A stretch of 64,000 nt of DNA, from the NCBI RefSeq assembly GCF_027942865.1, contig NC_134525.1:433501-497500 (forward strand), in the 5' to 3' direction. Source of the stretch: Odontesthes bonariensis (taxonomy: Eukaryota; Chordata; Actinopteri; Atheriniformes; Atherinopsidae). The translations under genes and the position numbers were made by a program. The notes below the pieces were generated by a model. It saw only the letters and a program-made list of their open reading frames with translations, ran no database searches and was not told where the DNA came from. Numbering within the stretch: position 1 is the stretch's first letter; the number at the start of each line of letters is the position of its first letter. Below, in pieces: positions 31,901 through 46,900 of this stretch.

Positions 31901-34900
31901 GATACAGCCTGTGTCCTGATACAGTCTGTGTCCTGATACAGTCTGTGTCCTGATACAGTCTGTGTCCTGATACAGCCTGTCCTGATACAGCCTGTGTCCT
32001 GATACAGTCTGTGTCCTGATACAGTCTGTCCTGATACAGTCCTGTGTCTGATACAGTCTGTCCTGATACAGCCTGTGTCCTGATACAGCCTGTGTCCTGA
32101 TACAGCCTGTGTCCTGATACAGTCTGTGTCCTGATACAGCCTGTCCTGATACAGCCTGTGTCCTGATACAGTCTGTGTCCTGATACAGTCTGTGTCCTGA
32201 TACAGTCTGTGTCCTGATACAANNNNNNNNNNNNNNNNNNNNNNNNNNNNNNNNNNNNNNNNNNNNNNNNNNNNNNNNNNNNNNNNNNNNNNNNNNNNNN
32301 NNNNNNNNNNNNNNNNNNNNNNNNNNNNNNNNNNNNNNNNNNNNNNNNNNNNNNNNNNNNNNNNNNNNNNNNNNNNNNNNNNNNNNNNNNNNNNNNNNNN
32401 NNNNNNNNNNNNNNNNNNNNNNNNNNNNNNNNNNNNNNNNNNNNNNNNNNNNNNNNNNNNNNNNNNNNNNNNNNNNNNNNNNNNNNNNNNNNNNNNNNNN
32501 NNNNNNNNNNNNNNNNNNNNNNNNNNNNNNNNNNNNNNNNNNNNNNNNNNNNNNNNNNNNNNNNNNNNNNNNNNNNNNNNNNNNNNNNNNNNNNNNNNNN
32601 NNNNNNNNNNNNNNNNNNNNNNNNNNNNNNNNNNNNNNNNNNNNNNNNNNNNNNNNNNNNNNNNNNNNNNNNNNNNNNNNNNNNNNNNNNNNNNNNNNNN
32701 NNNNNNNNNNNNNNNNNNNNNNATACAGCCTGTGTCCTGATACAGCCTGTGTCCTGATACAGCCTGTGTCCTGATACAGCCTGTGTCCTGATACAGTCTG
32801 TGTCCTGATACAGTCTGTCCTGATACAGTCTGTGTCCTGATACAGTCTGTCCTGATACAGTCTGTCCTGATACAGTCTGTCCTGATACAGTCTGTGTCCT
32901 GATACAGTCTGTGTCCTGATACAGCCTGTGTCCTGATACAGCCTGTGTCCTGATACAGTCTGTGTCCTGATACAGTCTGTCCTGATACAGTCTGTCCTGA
33001 TACAGTCTGTGTCCTGATACAGTCTGTCCTGATACAGTCTGTGTCCTGATACAGTCTGTCCTGATACAGTCTGTCCTGATACAGTCTGTGTCCTGATACA
33101 GTCTGTCCTGATACAGTCTGTCCTGATACAGCCTGTGTCCTGATACAGTCTGTGTCCTGATACAGTCTGTGTCCTGATACAGTCTGTGTCCTGATACAGC
33201 CTGTGTCCTGATACAGCCTGTGTCCTGATACAGTCTGTGTCCTGATACAGCCTGTGTCCTGATACAGTCTGTGTCCTGATACAGTCTGTCCTGATACAGC
33301 CTGTGTCCTGATACAGCCTGTGTCCTGATACAGCCTGTGTCCTGATACAGCCTGTGTCCTGATACAGCCTGTGTCCTGATACAGCCTGTGTCCTGATACA
33401 GCCTGTGTCCTGATACAGTCTGTGTCCTGATACAGCCTGTGTCCTGATACAGTCTGTGTCCTGATACAGCCTGTGTCCTGATACAGCCTGTCCTGATACA
33501 GCCTGTCCTGATACAGCCTGTGTCCTGATACAGTCTGTGTCCTGATACAGTCTGTGTCCTGATACAGCCTGTGTCCTGATACAGCCTGTGTCCTGATACA
33601 GCCTGTGTCCTGATACAGCCTGTGTCCTGATACAGTCTGTGTCCTGATACAGCCTGTGTCCTGATACAGTCTGTGTCCTGATACAGTCTGTGTCCTGATA
33701 CAGCCTGTGTCCTGATACAGTCTGTGTCCTGATACAGCCTGTGTCCTGATACAGCCTGTGTCCTGATACAGCCTGTGTCCTGATACAGTCTGTGTCCTGA
33801 TACAGCCTGTGTCCTGATACAGCCTGTGTCCTGATACAGTCTGTCCTGATACAGTCTGTGTCCTGATACAGCCTGTGTCCTGATACAGCCTGTCCTGATA
33901 CAGTCTGTGTCCTGATACAGCCTGTGTCCTGATACAGCCTGTGTCCTGATACAGTCTGTGTCCTGATACAGTCTGTCCTGATACAGCCTGTGTCCTGATA
34001 CAGTCTGTGTCCTGATACAGTCTGTGTCCTGATACAGCCTGTGTCCTGATACAGCCTGTGTCCTGATACAGCCTGTGTCCTGATACAGCCTGTGTCCTGA
34101 TACAGCCTGTGTCCTGATACAGCCTGTGTCCTGATACAGTCTGTGTCCTGATACAGCCTGTGTCCTGATACAGTCTGTGTCCTGATACAGTCTGTGTCCT
34201 GATACAGTCCTGTCCTGATACAGCCTGTGTCCTGATACAGTCTGTGTCCTGATACAGCCTGTGTCCTGATACAGCCTGTGTCCTGATACAGTCTGTGTCC
34301 TGATACAGCCTGTCCTGATACAGTCTGTGTCCTGATACAGTCTGTGTCCTGATACAGCCTGTGTCCTGATACAGTCTGTGTCCTGATACAGCCTGTGTCC
34401 TGATACAGCCTGTCCTGATACAGTCTGTGTCCTGATACAGCCTGTGTCCTGATACAGCCTGTGTCCTGATACAGCCTGTGTCCTGATACAGTCTGTGTCC
34501 TGATACAGCCTGTCCTGATACAGTCTGTCCTGATACAGTCTGTGTCCTGATACAGCCTGTGTCCTGATACAGCCTGTCCTGATACAGTCTGTGTCCTGAT
34601 ACAGCCTGTGTCCTGATACAGCCTGTGTCCTGATACAGCCTGTGTCCTGATACAGCCTGTCCTGATACAGTCTGTGTCCTGATACAGCCTGTGTCCTGAT
34701 ACAGCCTGTGTCCTGATACAGCCTGTGTCCTGATACAGCCTGTCCTGATACAGTCTGTGTCCTGATACAGTCTGTGTCCTGATACAGTCTGTGTCCTGAT
34801 ACAGTCTGTCCTGATACAGCCTGTGTCCTGATACAGTCTGTGTCCTGATACAGTCTGTCCTGATACAGTCTGTCCTGATACAGTCTGTGTCCTGATACAG

Positions 34901-37900
34901 CCTGTGTCCTGATACAGCCTGTCCTGATACAGTCTGTCCTGATACAGTCTGTGTCCTGATACAGTCTGTCCTGATACAGTCTGTCCTGATACAGTCTGTG
35001 TCCTGATACAGCCTGTGTCCTGATACAGTCTGTGTCCTGATACAGTCTGTGTCCTGATACAGTCTGTGTCCTGATACAGCCTGTCCTGATACAGCCTGTG
35101 TCCTGATACAGTCTGTGTCCTGATACAGCCTGTCCTGATACAGCCTGTGTCCTGATACAGCCTGTGTCCTGATACAGTCTGTGTCCTGATACAGCCTGTG
35201 TCCTGATACAGCCTGTGTCCTGATACAGTCTGTGTCCTGATACAGCCTGTCCTGATACAGCCTGTGTCCTGATACAGTCTGTGTCCTGATACAGCCTGTG
35301 TCCTGATACAGTCTGTGTCCTGATACAGTCTGTGTCCTGATACAGCCTGTGTCCTGATACAGTCTGTCCTGATACAGCCTGTGTCCTGATACAGTCTGTC
35401 CTGATACAGCCTGTGTCCTGATACAGTCTGTCCTGATACAGTCTGTGTCCTGATACAGTCTGTGTCCTGATACAGCCTGTGTCCTGATACAGCCTGTGTC
35501 CTGATACAGCCTGTCCTGATACAGTCTGTGTCCTGATACAGTCTGTCCTGATACAGTCTGTCCTGATACAGTCTGTGTCCTGATACAGTCTGTCCTGATA
35601 CAGCCTGTGTCCTGATACAGTCTGTCCTGATACAGTCTGTCCTGATACAGTCTGTCCTGATACAGTCTGTGTCCTGATACAGTCTGTCCTGATACAGTCT
35701 GTGTCCTGATACAGCCTGTGTCCTGATACAGCCTGTGTCCTGATACAGTCTGTCCTGATACAGTCTGTGTCCTGATACAGCCTGTGTCCTGATACAGTCT
35801 GTGTCCTGATACAGTCTGTGTCCTGATACAGCCTGTGTCCTGATACAGTCTGTGTCCTGATACAGCCTGTCCTGATACAGTCTGTCCTGATACAGCCTGT
35901 GTCCTGATACAGCCTGTGTCCTGATACAGCCTGTGTCCTGATACAGCCTGTCCTGATACAGTCTGTCCTGATACAGCCTGTGTCCTGATACAGCCTGTGT
36001 CCTGATACAGTCTGTGTCCTGATACAGCCTGTCCTGATACAGTCTGTCCTGATACAGCCTGTGTCCTGATACAGTCTGTCCTGATACAGCCTGTGTCCTG
36101 ATACAGCCTGTGTCCTGATACAGCCTGTCCTGATACAGTCTGTGTCCTGATACAGTCTGTCCTGATACAGTCTGTCCTGATACAGTCTGTCCTGATACAG
36201 TCTGTGTCCTGATACAGTCTGTCCTGATACAGCCTGTGTCCTGATACAGTCTGTCCTGATACAGTCTGTCCTGATACAGTCTGTCCTGATACAGTCTGTG
36301 TCCTGATACAGTCTGTCCTGATACAGTCTGTGTCCTGATACAGCCTGTGTCCTGATACAGCCTGTGTCCTGATACAGTCTGTCCTGATACAGTCTGTGTC
36401 CTGATACAGCCTGTGTCCTGATACAGTCTGTGTCCTGATACAGTCTGTGTCCTGATACAGCCTGTGTCCTGATACAGTCTGTGTCCTGATACAGCCTGTC
36501 CTGATACAGTCTGTCCTGATACAGCCTGTGTCCTGATACAGCCTGTGTCCTGATACAGCCTGTCCTGATACAGTCTGTCCTGATACAGCCTGTGTCCTGA
36601 TACAGCCTGTCCTGATACAGTCTGTCCTGATACAGTCTGTGTCCTGATACAGTCTGTGTCCTGATACAGCCTGTGTCCTGATACAGCCTGTGTCCTGATA
36701 CAGCCTGTCCTGATACAGTCTGTCCTGATACAGTCTGTGTCCTGATACAGTCTGTGTCCTGATACAGCCTGTGTCCTGATACAGTCTGTGTCCTGATACA
36801 GCCTGTCCTGATACAGTCTGTCCTGATACAGCCTGTGTCCTGATACAGCCTGTGTCCTGATACAGCCTGTGTCCTGATACAGTCTGTGTCCTGATACAGC
36901 CTGTCCTGATACAGTCTGTCCTGATACAGTCTGTCCTGATACAGCCTGTCCTGATACAGTCTGTCCTGATACAGTCTGTCCTGATACAGTCTGTCCTGAT
37001 ACAGTCTGTGTCCTGATACAGTCTGTCCTGATACAGTCTGTGTCCTGATACAGTCTGTGTCCTGATACAGCCTGTGTCCTGATACAGTCTGTGTCCTGAT
37101 ACAGCCTGTGTCCTGATACAGTCTGTGTCCTGATACAGTCTGTCCTGATACAGTCTGTCCTGATACAGTCTGTCCTGATACAGTCTGTGTCCTGATACAG
37201 TCTGTGTCCTGATACAGTCTGTCCTGATACAGCCTGTGTCCTGATACAGTCTGTGTCCTGATACAGCCTGTGTCCTGATACAGCCTGTGTCCTGATACAG
37301 TCTGTGTCCTGATACAGCCTGTGTCCTGATACAGTCTGTGTCCTGATACAGTCTGTGTCCTGATACAGTCTGTCCTGATACAGTCTGTGTCCTGATACAG
37401 CCTGTGTCCTGATACAGTCTGTGTCCTGATACAGTCTGTCCTGATACAGCCTGTCCTGATACAGTCTGTGTCCTGATACAGCCTGTCCTGATACAGTCTG
37501 TCCTGATACAGTCTGTGTCCTGATACAGCCTGTGTCCTGATACAGTCTGTGTCCTGATACAGCCTGTCCTGATACAGTCTGTCCTGATACAGCCTGTGTC
37601 CTGATACAGTCTGTGTCCTGATACAGCCTGTCCTGATACAGTCTGTCCTGATACAGCCTGTGTCCTGATACAGTCTGTCCTGATACAGTCTGTCCTGATA
37701 CAGTCTGTCCTGATACAGCCTGTCCTGATACAGTCTGTCCTGATACAGCCTGTGTCCTGATACAGTCTGTCCTGATACAGTCTGTGTCCTGATACAGCCT
37801 GTGTCCTGATACAGTCTGTGTCCTGATACAGCCTGTCCTGATACAGCCTGTCCTGATACAGCCTGTGTCCCGATACAGCCTGTGTCCTGATACAGTCTGT

Positions 37901-40900
37901 CCTGATACAGTCTGTCCTGATACAGTCTGTGTCCTGATACAGTCTGTCCTGATACAGCCTGTGTCCTGATACAGTCTGTCCTGATACAGTCTGTCCTGAT
38001 ACAGTCTGTGTCCTGATACAGTCTGTCCTGATACAGTCTGTGTCCTGATACAGTCTGTCCTGATACAGTCTGTGTCCTGATACAGCCTGTGTCCTGATAC
38101 AGCCTGTCCTGATACAGTCTGTGTCCTGATACAGCCTGTGTCCTGATACAGTCTGTCCTGATACAGTCTGTCCTGATACAGTCTGTGTCCTGATACAGCC
38201 TGTCCTGATACAGCCTGTCCTGATACAGTCTGTGTCCTGATACAGTCTGTCCTGATACAGTCTGTCCTGATACAGTCTGTCCTGATACAGTCTGTGTCCT
38301 GATACAGCCTGTCCTGATACAGCCTGTCCTGATACAGTCTGTCCTGATACAGTCTGTCCTGATACAGTCTGTCCTGATACAGTCTGTCCTGATACAGTCT
38401 GTCCTGATACAGTCTGTCCTGATACAGCCTGTCCTGATACAGCCTGTCCTGATACAGTCTGTGTCCTGATACAGTCTGTCCTGATACAGTCTGTCCTGAT
38501 ACAGTCTGTGTCCTGATACAGCCTGTCCTGATACAGTCTGTCCTGATACAGTCTGTCCTGATACAGTCTGTGTCCTGATACAGTCTGTGTCCTGATACAG
38601 TCTGTGTCCTGATACAGCCTGTGTCCTGATACAGTCTGTGTCCTGATACAGCCTGTCCTGATACAGTCTGTCCTGATACAGCCTGTGTCCTGATACAGTC
38701 TGTCCTGATACAGTCTGTCCTGATACAGTCTGTGTCCTGATACAGCCTGTCCTGATACAGCCTGTCCTGATACAGCCTGTGTCCTGATACAGTCTGTGTC
38801 CTGATACAGCCTGTCCTGATACAGCCTGTCCTGATACAGCCTGTGTCCTGATACAGTCTGTGTCCTGATACAGCCTGTCCTGATACAGCCTGTCCTGATA
38901 CAGTCTGTGTCCTGATACAGCCTGTGTCCTGATACAGTCTGTGTCCTGATACAGTCTGTGTCCTGATACAGCCTGTCCTGATACAGCCTGTCCTGATACA
39001 GCCTGTGTCCTGATACAGTCTGTGTCCTGATACAGCCTGTCCTGATACAGTCTGTCCTGATACAGTCTGTGTCCTGATACAGTCTGTGTCCTGATACAGT
39101 CTGTGTCCTGATACAGCCTGTCCTGATACAGTCTGTCCTGATACAGTCTGTCCTGATACAGCCTGTGTCCTGATACAGCCTGTGTCCTGATACAGTCTGT
39201 GTCCTGATACAGCCTGTCCTGATACAGCCTGTCCTGATACAGCCTGTGTCCTGATACAGCCTGTCCTGATACAGTCTGTGTCCTGATACAGCCTGTGTCC
39301 TGATACAGTCTGTGTCCTGATACAGCCTGTCCTGATACAGTCTGTGTCCTGATACAGTCTGTGTCCTGATACAGTCTGTGTCCTGATACAGCCTGTGTCC
39401 TGATACAGTCTGTGTCCTGATACAGTCTGTCCTGATACAGTCTGTGTCCTGATACAGCCTGTGTCCTGATACAGCCTGTGTCCTGATACAGCCTGTGTCC
39501 TGATACAGCCTGTCCTGATACAGTCTGTGTCCTGATACAGTCTGTGTCCTGATACAGCCTGTCCTGATACAGCCTGTCCTGATACAGCCTGTGTCCTGAT
39601 ACAGCCTGTGTCCTGATACAGCCTGTGTCCTGATACAGCCTGTGTCCTGATACAGCCTGTCCTGATACAGTCTGTGTCCTGATACAGTCTGTCCTGATAC
39701 AGTCTGTGTCCTGATACAGTCTGTCCTGATACAGCCTGTGTCCTGATACAGCCTGTGTCCTGATACAGTCTGTGTCCTGATACAGCCTGTGTCCTGATAC
39801 AGTCTGTCCTGATACAGCCTGTGTCCTGATACAGCCTGTGTCCTGATACAGTCTGTGTCCTGATACAGCCTGTCCTGATACAGCCTGTGTCCTGATGTCC
39901 TGATGTGTCTCTGCAGCTGTTTGCTCGTCTGGAGGCTCGCCGCTGTCTGAAGGACATCGAACCTCGCCTGTTTCCTAATGATGGAGGACCTGACCACGGT
40001 GACTGACCACTCCCACTTTCTGTGTGTTACCCGTAGCCACATTATTCATTTCTGACTGAAGGTGTGTGTGTGTTGGACTCTTCCAGGTGAGGTGGTGGAG
40101 CTGTACGGGCCGGAGGGGACGGGTGAGTTTACCGGCCGCTCTGCAGGCGTCCTGCTCACACCTGCCTGCTCGTGTGCCGGGTGTGTGCCGAGTGTGTGCC
40201 GGATGTGTGCCGGATGTGTGCCGGATGTGTGCCGGATGTGTGCAGAGTGTGTGCCGGATGTGTGCAGAGTGTGTGCCGGGTGTGTGCCGAGTGTGTGCCG
40301 GGTGTGTGCCGGGTGTGTGCCGGGTGTGTGCCGAGTGTGTGCCGAGTGTGTGCCGAGTGTGTGCCGAGTGTGTGCCGGGTGTGTGCCGAGTGTGTGCCGG
40401 GTGTGTGCCGGGTGTGTGCCGGGTGTGTGCCGAGTGTGTGCCGAGTGTGTGCCGAGTGTGTGCCGAGTGTGTGCCGGGTGTGTGCCGAGTGTGTGCCGAG
40501 TGTGTGCCGAGTGTGTGCCGGGTGTGTGCCGAGTGTGTGCCGAGTGTGTGCCGGATGTGTGCCGAGTGTGTGCCGGGTGTGTGCCGGGTGTGTGCCGGGT
40601 GTGTGCCGAGTGTGTGCCGGATGTGTGCCGAGTGTGTGCCGAGTGTGTGCCGGATGTGTGCCGAGTGTGTGCCGAGTGTGTGCCGGATTTCTGCCGGATG
40701 TGTGCCGAGTGTGTGCCGCACGAATTCTGAATGTGTGCCGAACGTATTCTGAATGTGTGCCGAACGTGTGCCAAACGTATTCTGAATGTTTGCCGAACGT
40801 GTGCCGAACGTGTGCCAAACGTGTTCTGAATGTGTGCCGAACGTGTGCCAAACGTATTCTGAATGTTTGCCGAACGTGTGCCAAACGTATTCTGAATGTG

Positions 40901-43900
40901 TGCCGAACGTGTGCCAAACGTATTCTGAATGTGTGCCGAACGTGTGCCAAACGTATTCTGAATGTGTGCCAAACGTATTCTGAATGTTTGCCGAACGTGT
41001 GCCAAACGTATTCTGAATGTGTGCCGAACGTGTGCCAAACGTATTCTGAATGTGTGCCGAACGTGTGCCAAACGTATTCTGAATGTGTGCCAAACGTATT
41101 CTGAATGTGTGCCGAACGTGTGCCAAACGTATTCTGAATGTGTGCCGAACGTGTGCCAAACGTATTCTGAATGTGTGCCGAACGTGTGCCAAACGTATTC
41201 TGAATGTGTGCCGAACGTGTGCCAAACGTATTCTGAATGTGTGCCGAACGTGTGCCAAACGTATTCTGAATGTGTGCCGAACGTGTGCCAAACGTATTCT
41301 GAATGTGTGCCGAACGTGTGCCAAACGTATTCTGAACGTGTGCCGAATGTGTGCCAAACGTGTGCCAAACGTATTCTGAACGTGTGCCGAACGTGTGCCA
41401 AACGTATTCTGAATGTGTGCCGAACGTGTGCCAAACGTATTCTGAACGTGTGCCGAACGTGTGCCAAACGTATTCTGAACGTGTGCCGAACGTGTGCCAA
41501 ACGTATTCTGAATGTGTGCCGAACGTGTGCCGAACGTGTGCCAAACGTATTCTGAATGTGTGCCGAACGTGTGCCAAACGTTTTCTGAATGTGTGCCGAA
41601 CGTGTGCCAAACGTATTCTGAACGTGTGCCGAACGTGTGCCAAACGTATTCTGAACGTGTGCCGAACGTGTGCCAAACGTATTCTGAATGTGTGCCGAAC
41701 GTGTGCCGGATGTGTGCCGAACGTGTGCCGGATGTGTGCCGGATGTGTGCCGGATGTGTGCCAAACGTATTCTGAACGTGTGCCAAACGTATTCTGAATG
41801 TGTGCCGAACGTGTGCCAAACGTATTCTGAATGTGTGCCGAACGTGTGCCAAACGTATTCTGAATGTGTGCCGAACGTGTGCCAAACGTATTCTGAATGT
41901 GTGCCGAACGTGTGCCGAACGTGTGCCAAACGTATTCTGAATGTGTGCCGAACGTGTGCCAAACGAATTCTGAATGTTTGCCGAACGTGTGCCGGATGTG
42001 TGCCGAACGTGTGGCGAACGAATTCTGAATGTGTGCCGAACGTGTGCCGGATGTGTGCCAAACGTATTCTGAATGTGTGCCGAACGTGTGCCAAACATAT
42101 TCTGAATGTGTGCCGAACGTGTGCCAAACGTATTCTGAACGTGTGCCGAACGTGTGCCAAACGTATTCTGAATGTGTGCCGAACGTGTGCCAAACGTATT
42201 CTGAACGTGTGCCGAACGTGTGCCAAACGTATTCTGAACGTGTGCCGAACGTGTGCCAAACGTATTCTGAACGTGTGCCGAACGTGTGCCAAACGTATTC
42301 TGAACGTGTGCCGAACGTGTGCCAAACGTATTCTGAATGTGTGCCGAACGTGTGCCAAACGAATTCTGATTGTTTGCCGAACGTTTGCCGGATGTGTGCC
42401 GGATGTGTGGCGAACGAATTCTGAATGTTTGCCGAACGTGTGCCGAACGTGTGCCGAACGTGTGCCGAACGAATTCTGAATGTGTGCCGAACGTGTGCCG
42501 AACGTGTGCCGAACGTGTGCCGAACGAATTCTGAATGTGTGCCGGACGTGTGCCAAACGTATTCTGAATGTGTGCCGAACGTGTGCCAAACGTATTCTGA
42601 ATGTGTGCCGAACGTGTGCCAAACGTGTGCCAAACGTATCCTGAATGTGTGCCGAACGTGTGCCAAACGTGTGCCAAGCGTATTCTGAATGTGTGCCGAA
42701 CGTGTGCCAAACGTATTCTGAATGTGTGCCGAACGTGTGCCAAACGTATTCTGAATGTGTGCCGAACGTGTGCCAAACGTATTCTGAATGTGTGCCGAAC
42801 GTGTGCCGGATGTGTGCCAAACGTATTCTGAACGTGTGCCGAACGTGTGCCAAACGTATTCTGAATGTGTGCCGAACGTGTGCCAAACGTATTCTGAATG
42901 TGTGCCGAACGTGTGCCAAACGTATTCTGAATGTGTGCCGAACGTGTGCCAAACGAATTCTGAATGTTTGCCGAACGTGTGCCAAACGTATTCTGAACGT
43001 GTGCCGAACGTGTGCCAAACGTATTCTGAATGTGTGCCGAACGTGTGCCAAACGTATTCTGAATGTGTGCCGAACGTGTGCCAAACGTGTGCCAAACGTA
43101 TCCTGAATGTGTGCCGAACGTGTGCCAAACGTGTGCCAAGCGTATTCTGAATGTGTGCCGAACGTGTGCCAAACGTATTCTGAATGTGTGCCGAACGTGT
43201 GCCAAACGTATTCTGAATGTGTGCCGAACGTGTGCCGAACGTGTGCCGAACGTGTGCCGGATGTGTGCCGGACGTGTGGCGAACGAATTCTGAATGTTTG
43301 CCGAACGTGTGCCGAACGTGTGCCGAACGTGTGCCGAACGTGTGCCGGATGTGTGCCGGACGTGTGGCGAACGAATTCTGAATGTTTGCCGAACGTGTGC
43401 CGAACGTGTGCCGAACGTGTGCCGGACGTGTGGCGAACGAATTCTGAATGTTTGCCGAACGTGTGCCGAACGTGTGCCAAACGTGTGGCGAACGAATTCT
43501 GAATGTTTGCCGAACGTGTGCCGAACGTGTGCCGAACGTGTGCCGGGTGTGTGCCGAACGAATTCTGAATGTGTGCCGAACGTGTGCCGAACGTGTGCCG
43601 GGTGTGTGCCGAACGAATTCTGAATGTTTGCCGAACGTGTGGCGAACGTGTGGCGAACGAATTCTGAACGTGTGCCGAACGTGTGCCGAACGTGTGCCGA
43701 ACGTGTGCCGAACGTATTCTGAATGTTTGCCGAACGTGTGCCGAACGTGTGCCGAACGTGTGCCGAACGTGTGCCGAACGAATTCTGAACGTGTGCCGAA
43801 CGTGTGCCGAACGTGTGCCGAACGTGTGCCGAACGAATTCTGAATGTGTGCCGGACGTGTGCCGAACGAATTCTGAATGTTTGCCGAACGTGTGCCGAAC

Positions 43901-46900
43901 GTGTGCCGAACGTGTGCCAAACGTATTCTGAATGTGTGCCGAACGTGTGCCGGATGTGTGCCGGATGTGTGCCGAACGTGTGCCGGATGTGTGCCGGATG
44001 TGTGCCGGATGTGTGCCAAACGTATTCTGAACGTGTGCCAAACGTATTCTGAATGTGTGCCGAACGTGTGCCAAACGTATTCTGAATGTGTGCCGAACGT
44101 GTGCCAAACGTATTCTGAATGTGTGCCGAACGTGTGCCGAACGTGTGCCAAACGTATTCTGAATGTGTGCCGAACGTGTGCCAAACGAATTCTGAATGTT
44201 TGCCGAACGTGTGCCGGATGTGTGCCGAACGTGTGGCGAACGAATTCTGAATGTGTGCCGAACGTGTGCCGGATGTGTGCCAAACGTATTCTGAATGTGT
44301 GCCGAACGTGTGCCAAACATATTCTGAATGTGTGCCGAACGTGTGCCAAACGTATTCTGAACGTGTGCCGAACGTGTGCCAAACGTATTCTGAACGTGTG
44401 CCGAACGTGTGCCAAACGTATTCTGAACGTGTGCCGAACGTGTGCCAAACGTATTCTGAACGTGTGCCGAACGTGTGCCAAACGTATTCTGAACGTGTGC
44501 CGAACGTGTGCCAAACGTATTCTGAACGTGTGCCGAACGTGTGCCAAACGTATTCTGAACGTGTGCCGAACGTGTGCCAAACGTATTCTGAATGTGTGCC
44601 GAACGTGTGCCAAACGAATTCTGATTGTTTGCCGAACGTTTGCCGGATGTGTGCCGGATGTGTGGCGAACGAATTCTGAATGTTTGCCGAACGTGTGCCG
44701 AACGTGTGCCGAACGTGTGCCGAACGTGTGCCGAACGAATTCTGAATGTGTGCCGAACGTGTGCCGAACGTGTGCCGAACGAATTCTGAATGTGTGCCGG
44801 ACGTGTGCCAAACGTATTCTGAATGTGTGCCGAACGTGTGCCAAACGTATTCTGAATGTGTGCCGAACGTGTGCCAAACGTGTGCCAAACGTATCCTGAA
44901 TGTGTGCCGAACGTGTGCCAAACGTGTGCCAAGCGTATTCTGAATGTGTGCCGAACGTGTGCCAAACGTATTCTGAATGTGTGCCGAACGTGTGCCAAAC
45001 GTATTCTGAATGTGTGCCGAACGTGTGCCAAACGTATTCTGAATGTGTGCCGAACGTGTGCCGGATGTGTGCCAAACGTATTCTGAACGTGTGCCGAACG
45101 TGTGCCAAACGTATTCTGAATGTGTGCCGAACGTGTGCCAAACGTATTCTGAATGTGTGCCGAACGTGTGCCAAACGTATTCTGAATGTGTGCCGAACGT
45201 GTGCCAAACGAATTCTGAATGTTTGCCGAACGTGTGCCAAACGTATTCTGAACGTGTGCCGAACGTGTGCCAAACGTATTCTGAATGTGTGCCGAACGTG
45301 TGCCAAACGTATTCTGAATGTGTGCCGAACGTGTGCCAAACGTGTGCCAAACGTATCCTGAATGTGTGCCGAACGTGTGCCAAACGTGTGCCAAGCGTAT
45401 TCTGAATGTGTGCCGAACGTGTGCCAAACGTATTCTGAATGTGTGCCGAACGTGTGCCAAACGTATTCTGAATGTGTGCCGAACGTGTGCCGAACGTGTG
45501 CCGAACGTGTGCCGAACGTGTGCCGGATGTGTGCCGGACGTGTGGCGAACGAATTCTGAATGTTTGCCGAACGTGTGCCGAACGTGTGCCAAACGTGTGG
45601 CGAACGAATTCTGAATGTGTGCCGAACGTGTGCCGAACGTGTGCCGGGTGTGTGCCGAACGAATTCTGAATGTTTGCCGAACGTGTGGCGAACGTGTGGC
45701 GAACGAATTCTGAACGTGTGCCGAACGTGTGCCGAACGTGTGCCGAACGTGTGCCGAACGTGTGCCGAACGTGTGCCGAACGTATTCTGAATGTTTGCCG
45801 AACGTGTGCCGAACGTGTGCCGAACGTGTGCCGAACGAATTCTGAACGTGTGCCGAACGTGTGCCGAACGTGTGCCGAACGTGTGCCGAACGTGTGCCGA
45901 ACGTGTGCCGAACGAATTCTGAATGTGTGCCGGACGTGTGCCGAACGTGTGCCGAACGTGTGCCGAACGAATTCTGAATGTTTGCCGAACGTGTGCCGAA
46001 CGTGTGCCGAACGTGTGCCAAACGTATTCTGAATGTGTGCCGAACGTGTGCCGGATGTGTGCCGGATGTGTGCCGAACGTGTGCCGGATGTGTGCCGGAT
46101 GTGTGCCGGATGTGTGCCAAACGTATTCTGAACGTGTGCCAAACGTATTCTGAATGTGTGCCGAACGTGTGCCAAACGTATTCTGAATGTGTGCCGAACG
46201 TGTGCCAAACGTATTCTGAATGTGTGCCGAACGTGTGCCGAACGTGTGCCAAACGTATTCTGAATGTGTGCCGAACGTGTGCCAAACGAATTCTGAATGT
46301 TTGCCGAACGTGTGCCGGATGTGTGCCGAACGTGTGGCGAACGAATTCTGAATGTGTGCCGAACGTGTGCCGGATGTGTGCCAAACGTATTCTGAATGTG
46401 TGCCGAACGTGTGCCAAACATATTCTGAATGTGTGCCGAACGTGTGCCAAACGTATTCTGAACGTGTGCCGAACGTGTGCCAAACGTATTCTGAACGTGT
46501 GCCGAACGTGTGCCAAACGTATTCTGAACGTGTGCCGAACGTGTGCCAAACGTATTCTGAACGTGTGCCGAACGTGTGCCAAACGTATTCTGAATGTGTG
46601 CCGAACGTGTGCCAAACGTATTCTGAACGTGTGCCGAACGTGTGCCAAACGTATTCTGAACGTGTGCCGAACGTGTGCCAAACGTATTCTGAACGTGTGC
46701 CGAACGTGTGCCAAACGTATTCTGAACGTGTGCCGAACGTGTGCCAAACGTATTCTGAATGTGTGCCGAACGTGTGCCAAACGAATTCTGATTGTTTGCC
46801 GAACGTTTGCCGGATGTGTGCCGGATGTGTGGCGAACGAATTCTGAATGTTTGCCGAACGTGTGCCGAACGTGTGCCGAACGTGTGCCGAACGAATTCTG

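Noticed and set aside
26279..40042. Giant minus-strand open frames of about 4500 aa ([16 protein letters not shown] type)
   Set aside because: The 17/15-bp unit has no stop in any minus-strand frame, so any array of it is open. Two overlapping frames give the same kind of repeat, the frames run through the N gap, and there is no start context or non-repeat domain. The region is intron 1 of xrcc2 on the other strand.
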